Below, in pieces: positions 17,899 to 27,911 of a stretch of 64,000 bases of DNA; the stretch's first letter is position 1; each line of letters starts with the position of its first letter. Both the position numbers and the translations under genes were made by a program. Origin of the DNA: an uncultured Algibacter sp. Lineage in GTDB: Bacteria; Bacteroidota; Bacteroidia; Flavobacteriales; Flavobacteriaceae. The DNA is taken from contig NZ_CANKXK010000006.1 of the NCBI RefSeq assembly GCF_947487605.1, positions 62,001 to 126,000 of the forward strand, given 5' to 3'. The notes beneath the pieces were generated by a model. That model was not told the DNA's origin and searched no databases. It saw nothing but the letters and a program-made list of their open reading frames with translations.

Positions 17899-18684
17899 TT
17901 AATTTGATTTGAAATAACCCTTCATAATTCCACGATGAGAATTCTTTATAAATTGAAGAATTTCATCGCGCTCGGGTGTAGCTTCCATTTCAGCTTCAAT
18001 TATTTCTGAAGCTTGTGTATTGTTATAATTCTTTTGATATAGAATTCTATATATATTTTGAACTTCCCTAATTTTTTCAGTTGAAAACCCACGTCTTCTC
18101 AAACCTACTGAATTAATCCCTACATATGATAACGGTTCACGAGCGGCTTTAACATAAGGTGGAACATCTTTTCTTACTAAAGAACCACCAGTTACAAATG
18201 CGTGATTTCCAATAGAAACAAATTGATGCACCGCAGTCATGCCTGCTAATACTACATTATCTCCAACAGTAATATGACCCGCTAAAGTACTATTGTTAGA
18301 AAAAATACAATTATTACCAACAACACAATCATGAGCTATATGGCAATATGCCATTATTAAACAATTATCACCTATAACGGTTTTCATTCTATCTGCAGTA
18401 CCTCTATTAATGGTTACACACTCTCTAATAGTAACATTATTTCCTATTTCTACAGTAGTTTCCTCATCATTATATTTTAAATCTTGAGGTACAGCAGAGA
18501 TAACCGAACCAGGAAAAATATTACAATTTTTACCAATTCTTGCACCTTCCATGATAGTAACATTACTACCTATCCATGTACCATCTCCAATTTTAACATT
18601 GTTATGTATTGTTGTAAACGGTTCTATAACAACATTTTTTGCGATTTTTGCTCCTGGATGAACGTATGCTAAAGGTTGATTCAT
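17899..18684 (-). CDS. lpxA: UDP-N-acetylglucosamine O-acyltransferase
   Basis: A 261-residue left-handed beta-helix enzyme for the first step of lipid A synthesis, transferring a 3-hydroxyacyl chain from ACP to UDP-GlcNAc. Hexapeptide repeats run from residue 5 (YVHPGAKIAKNVVIEPF) to about 185. The catalytic histidine is in AYCHIAHDCVVG. The C-terminal helical domain contains the LRRRGFS segment. Length matches E. coli LpxA. It lies directly downstream of lpxC/fabZ. Confidence 0.97.
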   Translation of the reverse strand: MNQPLAYVHPGAKIAKNVVIEPFTTIHNNVKIGDGTWIGSNVTIMEGARIGKNCNIFPGSVISAVPQDLKYNDEETTVEIGNNVTIRECVTINRGTADRMKTVIGDNCLIMAYCHIAHDCVVGNNCIFSNNSTLAGHITVGDNVVLAGMTAVHQFVSIGNHAFVTGGSLVRKDVPPYVKAAREPLSYVGINSVGLRRRGFSTEKIREVQNIYRILYQKNYNNTQASEIIEAEMEATPERDEILQFIKNSHRGIMKGYFKSN

Positions 18685-18737
18685 TTATATAGTTTTATTT
18701 TGACAAAATAGGTAAAAATGTATTCGCTCAGTTTATT

Positions 18738-20144
18738 CTATTTTACTTTAGATATTTGAGCCATTAGTTCTGCTTCTGCACATAGCTTCCCGTTTGCGTA
18801 GGCATATCCTTGCATGTGGCAAATCCCTCTTCTAATAGGTGTAATTAAAGAACATTTAAAAATTAAAGTGTCTCCTGGGACTACTTTTTGTTTAAATTTA
18901 ACCTTATCCATTTTCATGAAAAAGGTTAAGTAGTTCTCAGGATCTGGAACCGTATTTAACACAAGAATTCCCCCTGTCTGTGCCATAGCTTCAACTATTA
19001 AAACTCCAGGCATTACTGGCGCTCCTGGAAAATGACCTTTGAAGAACTCCTCGTTCATAGTTACATTTTTCATTCCTACAACATGACTTTCTGTAAGCTC
19101 AAATACCTTGTCTAATAATAAAAATGGTTGTCTATGTGGTAGCATTGCCATAATTTGATTAACATCCATTAAAGGTTGCTGATTCAAATCTATATTTGGC
19201 ACATTATTTCGGCGTTCGTTTTTTATTATTTTAGAAAGTTTCTTTGCAAATTGTGTGTTTACAAAATGACCAGGTTTATTAGCAATAACTTTACCTCGAA
19301 TTCGAGTTCTTACTAACGCTAAATCTCCAAGTACATCAAGCAACTTGTGTCTTGCTGCTTCATTAGGGTGATGTAAAGTAAGGTTATCTAAAATACCATT
19401 TGGCTTTACTGCTATAGAATCTTTTTTAAATGCTACTTTTAATCTTTCCATAGTTTCTGGAGATAATGCCTTATCTACATAAACTATAGCATTATTTAAA
19501 TCTCCTCCTTTTATTAAACCATTCTCTAAAAGCATTTCTATTTCATGCAAAAAACTAAAGGTACGCGCGTTAGAAATATCCTTTTTAAAATCTGAAACTT
19601 GATTTAAAGTTGCGTTCTGTGTTCCTAATACTTTTGTACCAAAATCTACCATCGTAGTAATTTGGTATTCTTTAGCTGGCATCACAAGAATTTCACTGCC
19701 ACTTTCCTCGTCTACATAAGAAACTATATCTGAAACTACAAACTCTTCTCTAAATGCATCCAACTCTTCTACTCCTGCTTTTTCAATAGCTTCAACAAAA
19801 AACTTTGAAGAGCCATCCATAATTGGAGGTTCAGATTCATTAAGTTCAATGATTGCGTTATCGATATCTAATCCAATAAGTGCCGCTAAAACGTGTTCTG
19901 ATGTTTGAATTGTTACACCATTTTTTTCTAAGCAAGTTCCTCTTTGAGTATTGGTAACATAATTAGCATCGGCTTCTATTACAGGCGAGCCTTCTAAATC
20001 AACACGTTTAAAGGCTAAACCTGAATTTGCTGCCCCAGGCTTAAAAGTAAGTGTTACATTCTTTCCTGTATGCAAACCAACTCCAGTTAAAGAAACCTCT
20101 TTCTTAATTGTTTTCTGTTTAATTTCAGTATTAACTATTGCCAT
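18738..20144 (-). CDS. lpxC/fabZ: Fused UDP-3-O-acyl-N-acetylglucosamine deacetylase / 3-hydroxyacyl-ACP dehydratase
   Basis: A 468-residue fusion characteristic of Bacteroidota. The N-terminal LpxC part (about 1-300) is a zinc deacetylase for the committed lipid A step; its zinc ligands are in [11 protein letters not shown] and [15 protein letters not shown], with the catalytic acidic block [10 protein letters not shown]. The C-terminal FabZ part (about 325-465) dehydrates 3-hydroxyacyl-ACP; it shows [14 protein letters not shown], then [20 protein letters not shown] with the catalytic His and Glu. The fusion links hydroxyacyl supply to lipid A synthesis. Its 5' end overlaps the lpxD 3' end by 14 bases, suggesting translational coupling. 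Confidence 0.97.
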   Translation of the reverse strand: MAIVNTEIKQKTIKKEVSLTGVGLHTGKNVTLTFKPGAANSGLAFKRVDLEGSPVIEADANYVTNTQRGTCLEKNGVTIQTSEHVLAALIGLDIDNAIIELNESEPPIMDGSSKFFVEAIEKAGVEELDAFREEFVVSDIVSYVDEESGSEILVMPAKEYQITTMVDFGTKVLGTQNATLNQVSDFKKDISNARTFSFLHEIEMLLENGLIKGGDLNNAIVYVDKALSPETMERLKVAFKKDSIAVKPNGILDNLTLHHPNEAARHKLLDVLGDLALVRTRIRGKVIANKPGHFVNTQFAKKLSKIIKNERRNNVPNIDLNQQPLMDVNQIMAMLPHRQPFLLLDKVFELTESHVVGMKNVTMNEEFFKGHFPGAPVMPGVLIVEAMAQTGGILVLNTVPDPENYLTFFMKMDKVKFKQKVVPGDTLIFKCSLITPIRRGICHMQGYAYANGKLCAEAELMAQISKVK

Positions 20145-21159
20145 TTACTTTTTTTTCTAAATCATTAAAGTTCTTTATAATTTTAGGTAGATTTTTAAAA
20201 TGAACGTAAGACTTATTATAATCTCCATACGATAACGCTGGAGATCCCTGTAAGATTTCATTATCTTTTATGTTTCTACCTATTCCCGATTGAGCTTGTA
20301 TTTTTACGTTGTTTCCAATTGTAATGTGTCCAACGATACCTACTTGTCCTCCTATTTGACAATTTTCGCCAATTTTAGTTGAACCTGCAATACCAGTTTG
20401 AGCTGCAATTACAGTATTTTTACCTATTTCTACGTTATGAGCAATTTGTATTTGATTATCCAATTTAACACCCCTACGAATAACTGTTGAACCTAAAGTT
20501 GCTCTGTCAATTGTTGTTGCCGCTCCAATATCTACAAAATCTTCTAATATAACGTTTCCTGTTTGTGGAACCTTTGAGTACTCCCCTTTCTCATTAGGTG
20601 TAAAACCAAAACCATCGGCTCCTATTATAGCCCCAGAATTAATTACACAATTATTTCCAATAACGCAATCAGAATAAATTTTTGAACCTGCAAAAACGAT
20701 TGTATTATCGCCCAAACTTACATTATCACCTATGTAAACATTTGGAAATATTTTAACATTATTACCTATAACTACATTATCTCCTATATATGAGAAAGCA
20801 CCAATATAAATATTCTCGCCATAAGTTGAGGATTCTGAAATAAATGAAGGTTGTTCAATACCACTTTTATTTAGTTTGACTAAATTATAGTACTCTAAAA
20901 CCTTTGAAAATGCTGCATAAGCATCTTCAACCTTTATAAGAGTTACAGCTACATTATTTTCTGGTTCAAAAGTTTTATTTACTATAGCTATTGAAGCTTG
21001 AGTAGTGTATATATATGGTGTATACTTAGGATTAGCAAGAAATGTTAATGATCCTTCCTCACCCTCTTCAATTTTTGAAAGTTTGGACACCTCTATCTCA
21101 GTATCCCCAACGACATCACCTTCTAATATTTCTGCTATTTGTAGTGCTGTAAATTTCAT
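20131..21159 (-). CDS. lpxD: UDP-3-O-(3-hydroxyacyl)glucosamine N-acyltransferase
   Basis: A 342-residue acyltransferase for the third lipid A step. The N-terminal domain (1-100) binds the UDP-sugar ([16 protein letters not shown]). Left-handed beta-helix repeats follow, with [18 protein letters not shown], the [14 protein letters not shown] segment holding the catalytic histidine, and a C-terminal helix. Length is normal. The overlap with lpxC/fabZ and the order lpxD-lpxC/fabZ-lpxA support this one as the housekeeping LpxD. Confidence 0.97.
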   Translation of the reverse strand: MKFTALQIAEILEGDVVGDTEIEVSKLSKIEEGEEGSLTFLANPKYTPYIYTTQASIAIVNKTFEPENNVAVTLIKVEDAYAAFSKVLEYYNLVKLNKSGIEQPSFISESSTYGENIYIGAFSYIGDNVVIGNNVKIFPNVYIGDNVSLGDNTIVFAGSKIYSDCVIGNNCVINSGAIIGADGFGFTPNEKGEYSKVPQTGNVILEDFVDIGAATTIDRATLGSTVIRRGVKLDNQIQIAHNVEIGKNTVIAAQTGIAGSTKIGENCQIGGQVGIVGHITIGNNVKIQAQSGIGRNIKDNEILQGSPALSYGDYNKSYVHFKNLPKIIKNFNDLEKKVNGNS

Positions 21160-21307
21160 CTATTAAAAAAAAGCTATTTTGTTGACAAACTTGATACTAT
21201 TAGCACATTGAAAAGCAGCTTAACCAAAGTTGTTTTAGTTATACTCATTTCGAGTGAATAGGTTTAATTAGTTTAAATTTAGTTTCCGCAAAAATAGGAA
21301 AAATGTG

Positions 21308-22528
21308 CTAAAGTTCTCCTTTGGGGTAACATATATAATATTTGGTTATAGGTTTTGATAAAGGTTTTAAATTAAGTTGATCTGATGCTTTAACGATATC
21401 CTCAATTTTACCAGATTTATACAATATATTAATATTCTTGTTTTTAATTCCGTAAGCCTGATTGGAAATATTACCTGTGAACACAAAATACTTTGCTTCT
21501 TCTTTAGTTATACTATAGTTTTCAATTAGGCTTTTTAAATATTTATCTAGACTTGAATACTTAATAAGCTTACTCTTAATTTTTACTTTTAATAAATTCC
21601 TATTTATTATCATTTGACACAAATGACTTAAAACAAAGTCTTCATGAAATTGCCATTCTTTCATAGCACTAATAACATCATAATCATCAAGTTGTGAGAA
21701 TATATCGAGTGTAGAATCACTAAAATTTGATTCCGAAATTTCATTATACAAAAAATAACTTAAAGCTTTACTTGAATTTAACTTTACACCATTATTAACT
21801 AATTCCTTGGCCCGTTTTAAAACTCTAATTAAAAGTTGTTCTGCAACTAACCCTGTTTTGTGTAAATACACTTGCCAATACATAAACCTTCTTGCCACAA
21901 GAAATTTCTCAACACTGTATATCCCTTTTTCTTCTACAACCAAAGCATCATCTACCACGTTTAACATTGTTATTAATCGCTCACTATTTACATTACCCTC
22001 GGCTACTCCTGTGTAAAAACTATCTCGCCTTAAATAATCCAGTCTATCAATATCTAATTGGCTAGAAATTAATTGGCACATGAATTTTCTAGAATATTCT
22101 CCCTTGAAAATTTGAATAGCAAGCGTTAAACTTGAGTTAAATTCTTCGTTTAATTTCTCCATAAAAAGTAACGAAACTTCTTCATGCGATACATTATTAA
22201 CTATACTATGCTCCATTGCATGCGAAAAGGGACCGTGACCAATATCATGCAGTAATATAGCAACATACAGAGCATCTTCTTCGGCATTAGAAATTGTAAC
22301 TCCCTTAAAACGAAGTATGTTGATGGCCTTTTGCATTAAATGCACACATCCAATAGCATGATGAAATCTTGTATGATGTGCTCCTGGATACACCAAATAA
22401 GACATGCCCATTTGTGTAATTCTCCGCAAACGCTGAAAATATTTATGTTGGATTAAGTCGAAAATTAAGGAATTTGGAATAGTAATAAATCCGTAAATTG
22501 GGTCGTTTAAGATTTTAAGTTTATTCAA
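21308..22528 (-). CDS. HD-domain phosphohydrolase (dNTPase-like)
   Basis: A 406-residue protein with an N-terminal HD domain. It shows FQRLRRITQMG, HTRFHHAIGC with the first metal-binding histidine, and ILLHDIGHGPFSHAMEH with the HD pair, plus a later QLDIDRLDYLRRDS block. These are hallmarks of the SAMHD1/dGTPase-like branch, so hydrolysis of a deoxynucleotide or related nucleotide is likely; the true substrate is unknown. The gene is the first of the minus-strand run leading into lpxD and is divergent from porX. A good promoter candidate lies just upstream. Confidence 0.88.
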   Translation of the reverse strand: MNKLKILNDPIYGFITIPNSLIFDLIQHKYFQRLRRITQMGMSYLVYPGAHHTRFHHAIGCVHLMQKAINILRFKGVTISNAEEDALYVAILLHDIGHGPFSHAMEHSIVNNVSHEEVSLLFMEKLNEEFNSSLTLAIQIFKGEYSRKFMCQLISSQLDIDRLDYLRRDSFYTGVAEGNVNSERLITMLNVVDDALVVEEKGIYSVEKFLVARRFMYWQVYLHKTGLVAEQLLIRVLKRAKELVNNGVKLNSSKALSYFLYNEISESNFSDSTLDIFSQLDDYDVISAMKEWQFHEDFVLSHLCQMIINRNLLKVKIKSKLIKYSSLDKYLKSLIENYSITKEEAKYFVFTGNISNQAYGIKNKNINILYKSGKIEDIVKASDQLNLKPLSKPITKYYICYPKGEL

Positions 22529-22554
22529 ACTTTAATTTTTAGCATTTAATATTA

Positions 22555-22587
22555 CAAATATAACTATATGAAGTCCATATTGGACAA
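22555..22587 (-). promoter_or_regulatory. Candidate promoter of the HD/lpx run
   Basis: On the minus strand a TTG element (22587-22585) is followed after 22 bases by TATATTTG (22562-22555), an exact match to TAnnTTTG. It lies 27 bases upstream of the HD gene start. Confidence 0.5.
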
Positions 22588-22622
22588 CCGATAATAAAAT
22601 TGCACTTAATAATAAATTAACT

Positions 22623-24170
22623 ATGATAAATATACTTTGGGTTGATGATGAAATAGATCTATTAAAACCACATATTTTGTTTCTTAAGCAAAAGAACTAC
22701 AATGTTACAACTTGTAATAGTGGTACAGAAGCTATTGAAATTTTAGACGACAACAATTTCGATATTGTTTTTTTAGATGAAAACATGCCAGGTTTAACAG
22801 GTCTTGAAACCCTAAACGAGATTAAAGAGAAGCAGGATAACCTACCTGTAGTTATGATAACCAAAAGTGAAGAAGAATATATAATGGAAGAAGCTATTGG
22901 CAACAAAATAGCCGATTACCTAATAAAACCTGTAAATCCGAATCAGATATTGCTTAGTCTAAAGAAAAACTTGGATCATTCTAGATTAGTTTCTGAAAAA
23001 ACCACTTCAAACTATCAACAAGAGTTTAGAAAAATAGCTTTGGATTTGGCTATGGTGAACTCGTATGAAGAATGGGTTAACCTTTATCAAAAACTAATTT
23101 ATTGGGAAATTCAGCTGGAAGATATCGAAGATGCAGGTATGTTTGAAATTCTTGAATCGCAGAAAAACGAAGCGAATATCCAGTTTGGGAAGTTTATTGA
23201 TAAAAATTATGCAGATTGGTTTAAGCCTAATACTGATGCGCCAGTTATGTCCCATACGCTTTTTAAAGAAAAAGTAGTACCAGAAATAAGCAAGGAACAA
23301 CCAACTATGCTTGTTGTTATTGACAACTTAAGGTATGACCAATGGAAAGTTTTTGAACCTATTATTAATAATTATTATAAAAAAGAAAGCGAAGAAGCCT
23401 TTTTTAGCATCCTACCAACAGCAACTCAATATGCAAGAAATGCCATATTTTCAGGTTTAATGCCAAGTGATATGGAAAAATTATTTCCCAATTACTGGAA
23501 AAACGATACCGATGAAGGTGGCAAAAACTTATTTGAAGCTGAATTTTTAGAGGCTCAAATGAAACGTTTAAGCCTTAGCCATTTAAAGAGTGAATACTAT
23601 AAGATTACAAATCTAAAATCTGGAAAAAAATTAGTATCTAATTTTAAATCACTTAAAAACAACGACTTAACAGTAATAGTCTACAATTTTGTTGATATGC
23701 TCTCACATGCAAAAACCGAAATGGAAGTTGTAAAAGAATTAGCATCAAACGATAAGGCATATAGATCTCTAGCGCTTAGTTGGTTTAAAAACTCGCCACT
23801 ATTCGAAATGATTCAACAAGCGCAACAACTTGGATTTAAATTAATACTTACTACAGATCATGGAACTATTAATGTAAAGAATCCTTCAAAAGTAATTGGC
23901 GATAGAGATACCAGTTTAAATTTACGCTATAAAACAGGTAGAAGCTTAACTTACGACACTAAAGATGTACTTGTTGCAGAAAGACCAAAAGATATCCATT
24001 TACCATCTATTAATATGAGTAGCTCCTATATTTTCGCAAAAAGCGATTTATTCTTTGCCTACCCTAATAACTACAATCATTATGTCAGTTATTTTAGAAA
24101 CACGTACCAACATGGTGGGGTTTCATTAGAAGAAATGATTATTCCTTTTGCAGTTTTTACTCCTAAATAA
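22623..24170 (+). CDS. porX: Response regulator with PglZ domain, type 9 secretion regulator PorX
   Basis: A 515-residue two-domain regulator. Residues 1-120 form a receiver domain: acidic pair Asp8/Asp9, phosphoacceptor Asp52 in VFLDENMPG, Thr80 and Lys102 in YLIKPVNP. The rest is an alkaline-phosphatase-fold PglZ domain with VVIDNLRYDQWK and LTTDHGTINVK holding metal ligands. From published work PorX, paired with the kinase PorY, controls type 9 secretion and its PglZ domain cleaves oligonucleotides; neither is proven here. No kinase gene is adjacent, consistent with an unlinked PorY. It is followed closely by tsaE. Confidence 0.93.
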   Translation: MINILWVDDEIDLLKPHILFLKQKNYNVTTCNSGTEAIEILDDNNFDIVFLDENMPGLTGLETLNEIKEKQDNLPVVMITKSEEEYIMEEAIGNKIADYLIKPVNPNQILLSLKKNLDHSRLVSEKTTSNYQQEFRKIALDLAMVNSYEEWVNLYQKLIYWEIQLEDIEDAGMFEILESQKNEANIQFGKFIDKNYADWFKPNTDAPVMSHTLFKEKVVPEISKEQPTMLVVIDNLRYDQWKVFEPIINNYYKKESEEAFFSILPTATQYARNAIFSGLMPSDMEKLFPNYWKNDTDEGGKNLFEAEFLEAQMKRLSLSHLKSEYYKITNLKSGKKLVSNFKSLKNNDLTVIVYNFVDMLSHAKTEMEVVKELASNDKAYRSLALSWFKNSPLFEMIQQAQQLGFKLILTTDHGTINVKNPSKVIGDRDTSLNLRYKTGRSLTYDTKDVLVAERPKDIHLPSINMSSSYIFAKSDLFFAYPNNYNHYVSYFRNTYQHGGVSLEEMIIPFAVFTPK

Positions 24171-24261
24171 ATCTGTGTAATGCGTAAATCATCGACGAAA
24201 TACACTTTTTCTTAGGTTTTGTCAATTTTAATTATTAATATTGTATAAAAAATAAAGACAA

Positions 24262-24711
24262 TTGGAGATTGTTTATATTCTAGAAGATATAAAAAGTGTT
24301 GCACAAGAACTAATAAATAGTGTCACTTCAAAAAAGATATTGCTTTATGGCGATATTGGAGTTGGTAAAACAACACTTGTTAAGGCAATTACGACTTGTT
24401 TAAGTAGTGATGACGAAGTTAGTAGTCCAACTTTTTCAATTGTTAACGAATACGAAATTAAAGGTGGTCTTCTGTATCATTTCGATTTTTACAGAATTAA
24501 AGATTTAGAAGAAGCTTATAATTTTGGAATTGAAGATTATTTATTTTCTGACGCATGGTGTATCATGGAATGGCCAGAAAAAGTAAAAAGTATTGTTCCA
24601 GAACCTTATGATGTAATTCGTTTAGAATTAAATATGGATGGTACTAGAACGCTAAAATTGAACAGAATAGATAAAATTAACCATAAAACCCTGCTTAGCA
24701 AACAAAGATAA
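24262..24711 (+). CDS. tsaE: tRNA N6-threonylcarbamoyladenosine biosynthesis ATPase
   Basis: A 149-residue P-loop ATPase that works with TsaB and TsaD to make t6A37 on ANN-decoding tRNAs. The Walker A motif is GDIGVGKTT (residues 30-38); SSPTFSIVNEY and HFDFYRI follow, as in the family. The start must be TTG at 24262 (reading MEIVYILEDI), because an in-frame stop lies three codons upstream and no ATG precedes the conserved core. It is 91 bases after porX on the same strand. Confidence 0.93.
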   Translation: MEIVYILEDIKSVAQELINSVTSKKILLYGDIGVGKTTLVKAITTCLSSDDEVSSPTFSIVNEYEIKGGLLYHFDFYRIKDLEEAYNFGIEDYLFSDAWCIMEWPEKVKSIVPEPYDVIRLELNMDGTRTLKLNRIDKINHKTLLSKQR

Positions 24712-24830
24712 ACACTAATAAAAGCCTCGGATTTTGAAGATTTACGGAAAACCCGTAGCTAAAAAATGAAAAAATCTTGTTTTTAACATAATTTTAACAT
24801 TTAAGCGATTTCTTCAGATTACTCTTTAGT

Positions 24831-24838
24831 TACTTTTG
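24831..24838 (+). promoter_or_regulatory. Candidate -7 promoter element
   Basis: TACTTTTG matches TAnnTTTG exactly, 28 bases before the ATG of the 47-codon gene at 24867. No clear -33 TTTG is visible at the usual spacing. Confidence 0.4.
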
Positions 24839-24866
24839 GATTATTAATTAATTAATCCCTTATATT

Positions 24867-25010
24867 ATGAAAACTAAAAAGTATGTAATTGCAATCGCAA
24901 TTTTCGGAGGTATGTTGTTTTTGGCTAGTGCTGCAAATCAATATAACTTAGATGCACAAGAAACCGCAAAAATTGACAAAACCAAGCTTAGGCAAAAGCA
25001 CATCGCCTAG
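24867..25010 (+). CDS. Small exported protein candidate, 47 aa
   Basis: A 47-residue frame starts with a clean signal-peptide-like segment (MKTKKYVIAIAIFGG, then MLFLASAANQYN), with a basic start, hydrophobic core and an ASA-type cleavage site near residue 22. A short polar tail ends at TAG 25010. It has an exact -7 promoter match upstream and a good start context. The last 59 bases overlap the next gene in another frame. I recall families of small exported proteins with similar MKTKKY starts in flavobacteria but cannot name one. It may be intact or the 5' remnant of a longer gene fused to the next by deletion. Confidence 0.55.
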   Translation: MKTKKYVIAIAIFGGMLFLASAANQYNLDAQETAKIDKTKLRQKHIA

Positions 25011-25497
25011 TCAAGGCAATATAGTAATTGGTAGTATTGTTGCTACTTTAATTGCTATATCTCCTTATTTATTTTATTTACATGAAAGTGTTCCAGACAC
25101 GCAAATTTGGGACACTTTTTTATTTACATATAATAGTGGTTATTATGAAAGTGTTAATCTCGTTTTTTGGGTTCTTGCTGGCAAATTATTACCTTTATAT
25201 TTATTGTTTTTATGGTTTTTTACTTGTAGGCATTGGTGGTATCATGTTTTATTAGTTCCGATAGCCATGTATTCTTATCAGACATTTGATGTAATAAACA
25301 GAGATGTTCAATTTTTTGATTCTAATCAATTAATATATCTAATTCCTATAATGGCTATTATAATACCTTCAATTTATTTGATTAGAGCACGTATATTTAA
25401 TAAAATAAATGAAGCTACAAAAACCATGGAAGAATTAGAAGATGAATTCAAAATATCTCCTAAAAACTTTTGGGAAAAAGTAAAACAGTATTTTTAA
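24952..25497 (+). CDS. Integral membrane protein, unknown function
   Basis: A 181-residue protein conserved, as I recall, in flavobacteria near ald. It has about four transmembrane helices: 23-45 (NIVIGSIVATLIAISPYLFY), about 70-92, 94-110 and 126-146, then a charged C-terminal tail with TMEELEDEF. A conserved aromatic core, FFTCRHWWYH, lies between helices. The start at ATG 24952 lies inside the previous small gene. A later start is unlikely because the polar N-terminus (KPQKLTKPSLGK) fits relatives. Its stop overlaps the stop of the convergent receptor gene by three bases. Confidence 0.8.
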   Translation: MHKKPQKLTKPSLGKSTSPSQGNIVIGSIVATLIAISPYLFYLHESVPDTQIWDTFLFTYNSGYYESVNLVFWVLAGKLLPLYLLFLWFFTCRHWWYHVLLVPIAMYSYQTFDVINRDVQFFDSNQLIYLIPIMAIIIPSIYLIRARIFNKINEATKTMEELEDEFKISPKNFWEKVKQYF

Positions 25498-27911
25498 TTT
25501 AGCCTGTTTCGCTCGTCAAATTCAATAGATTTTTTATTAGAATTTAATCTAAAATTGCCAAATTTATAACTAAAGCCTAAAGTAAATAGTCTATTTTCTT
25601 CTTTAGAGCTTACAAACACATCTTGATTTAAGTATCTTGTAGTCCATGAAAGGTTTTGAGCGTTAAAAACATCTGTAACACCAACACTCAAAGTTGCTCT
25701 ATTATTCCAAAATATTTTTCTTAGGCTAATATCTAACCCAGATGTATTATTGCTCACAGATGGCCCATCTGTAATTCGGGATGAAAACACATAGGATAAG
25801 TCAACCCCTAAACTTTTGTCTTTCAAAAGACTAAAATAATTGTTCACCTGCGTAAATACAGACCACCTATCAATGCTCTCTAATGTATTATTACTCTCTA
25901 AAGCAAAAAATTTATTTTCATAATAAAATAAAGATGATAACAAATATATATTCCAATGATTGACTACCTTAGTATAAGCAGTAAAATCTAATCCATAAGA
26001 TACGCTTTGGTCTATATTAGTATTAATATGCTTAATTAAACTTTCTGAATTATCTTGGAAAGTTATTTGAAGTGTTGGGTTGCTTTCATGACGAAAATAC
26101 ACTTCAAATGTATAATCCTTATTAAGGGTATAACCCAAAGTAAATAAGTCGTCTATTTGTGGTTGTAAATTAGGATCCCCAGTTACATAAGCATTGTCAT
26201 TTAAAAAATATTTAAATGGATTTAACTGATTATACCTCGGGCGATAAATGCGTCTATTGTAATTAAAATAAATTTCGTTATTAGAATTGAATCTATTTAA
26301 AACATGCAATGATGGGAAAAATTTAATATAGTCTGTATCAGAATTTTGATTTGTAGATATTGAATTGCCTTTTATATTTGTATACTCTGTTCTTAATCCT
26401 AATTTTAAGCTCCAAGATTCCCAATCATTTGAATAACTACTATATAATGCATAGTTGGTTTCATCATATAAAAAGATATCTGAATTTTCAAAATCCTCTT
26501 GCCTCATATCGTTTTCAAAAGTAAACTGATTTAAAGTGTTTTCGGAACTAATATTTGATACTTTTGCTCCAGCTTCAAATTGCGCCTTAGCAGTGATTGG
26601 TAACTCATAATCTAATTGACCTGTGTATATTTTTATTATCTGATTAGAAAACGTTTGAAATCGATTATTACGAATTGGAGATTGATCTGGAAACAAATAA
26701 TTTGTATCTACATTTTGAAAACTGGAAAAATCATAATTAGTATGATGGCCACTTATGGCTAACGTTTCACCTTCTTTTTTAAATTTATGTAAATAATCTA
26801 GGGTAAAAGCAATATTAAAAGTTTCATCTCTTAATTTATTATCGGTTTTAAATATAGAATCTAACAATTTATCTGAACCAAAAACTTCTGTTTCTGAATT
26901 AACTTGTGTTTTTGTATTCTCTCTAGGAGAGATTAACATACTAGTTGAAAAACCAATAGCATTTCTTTTGTCTAATGTATAATCTATGTTAGCATTAATA
27001 TTTTGATTCGCATTGTCTCTAACCCTTCTATAATCGGTTTCCCATCTAGATATAATTTGATCTTCTTCTATGAAATTAATGAACTCGCTATTATTCCTAA
27101 AATCCTTTCTAGGACTAATACTATAATTCAAATAAGTATTCAGATTCTTAGTCCTAAAAAAATGACTAGTTCCAAAAGAATATTTAGGAAACTCAGATCC
27201 TTGTTTATAATTACCAAAAACACTCCCATTATAACCTGCAATAATATTTTTACTAGTTACAATGTTTAAAACAGCTCCACCTTCAGCTTCATATTTAGCG
27301 GGCGGATTAGTTATAACTTCAATAGACTTTAAATTAGTAGCCGATGTACCCTCTAAAAGTTGCTGTACTTCATTAGAAGACAAGTGCACTTTTCTATCAT
27401 TAATGTAAACAGTTGGAGTTGAGTTTTTTACGGATATACTTCCATCATTGACGATTACTCCTGGTGTATTCTTTAAAACATCTAACACATTACTGTTAGA
27501 CAAAGTTGAATTTTCAACATTAAAAACTATTCTATCTACTAATCTTTTTACGGTTGGTCTCTTAGCTATAACCGTTACTCCAGCTAATTCTTGCGATTCT
27601 TCAGAAAGCACTATAGTACCTATATTTACGTTAACTGATAAATCTAAATCGATTGATTTTTTAGAATATCCAATAAAGCTTATTTCTAATAGATAATTAC
27701 CCTTTTTTATACCTTCGAGTTGAAAATAACCAACTTCGTTTGTTGATGTTCCAGCTACAAATGTAGAATCAACAGCCGATTTTATTACGACATTAACATA
27801 TGCTATTGGCTGTTTGTTTTGATCATTAATTTTTCCCTCAATAATAGAATCTTGAGCATAACCAAATACACAAAAAAAAAGCAGATAAAATGAAATTAAT
27901 TTTTGAAGCAT
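25494..27911 (-). CDS. Outer-membrane beta-barrel receptor (TonB-dependent type, CarboxypepD_reg N-terminus)
   Basis: An 805-residue outer-membrane protein. From the N-terminus: signal peptide MLQKLISFYLLFFCVFGYAQ, a carboxypeptidase-regulatory-like beta domain (IEGKINDQNKQPIAYVNVVI) at about 22-110, a plug-like domain (LKNTPGVIVNDGSISVKN, IEVITNPPAKYEAEGGAVLN) at about 115-215, and a long beta barrel with aromatic strand ends. This arrangement matches the outer membrane beta-barrel protein family (OMP_b-brl) rather than a SusC. I start at ATG 27911; a -7-like TATGTTTG (27936-27929) overlaps the only earlier ATG (27935), which favours the later start. Substrate is unknown and there is no SusD partner. 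Confidence 0.88.
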   Translation of the reverse strand: MLQKLISFYLLFFCVFGYAQDSIIEGKINDQNKQPIAYVNVVIKSAVDSTFVAGTSTNEVGYFQLEGIKKGNYLLEISFIGYSKKSIDLDLSVNVNIGTIVLSEESQELAGVTVIAKRPTVKRLVDRIVFNVENSTLSNSNVLDVLKNTPGVIVNDGSISVKNSTPTVYINDRKVHLSSNEVQQLLEGTSATNLKSIEVITNPPAKYEAEGGAVLNIVTSKNIIAGYNGSVFGNYKQGSEFPKYSFGTSHFFRTKNLNTYLNYSISPRKDFRNNSEFINFIEEDQIISRWETDYRRVRDNANQNINANIDYTLDKRNAIGFSTSMLISPRENTKTQVNSETEVFGSDKLLDSIFKTDNKLRDETFNIAFTLDYLHKFKKEGETLAISGHHTNYDFSSFQNVDTNYLFPDQSPIRNNRFQTFSNQIIKIYTGQLDYELPITAKAQFEAGAKVSNISSENTLNQFTFENDMRQEDFENSDIFLYDETNYALYSSYSNDWESWSLKLGLRTEYTNIKGNSISTNQNSDTDYIKFFPSLHVLNRFNSNNEIYFNYNRRIYRPRYNQLNPFKYFLNDNAYVTGDPNLQPQIDDLFTLGYTLNKDYTFEVYFRHESNPTLQITFQDNSESLIKHINTNIDQSVSYGLDFTAYTKVVNHWNIYLLSSLFYYENKFFALESNNTLESIDRWSVFTQVNNYFSLLKDKSLGVDLSYVFSSRITDGPSVSNNTSGLDISLRKIFWNNRATLSVGVTDVFNAQNLSWTTRYLNQDVFVSSKEENRLFTLGFSYKFGNFRLNSNKKSIEFDERNRLN

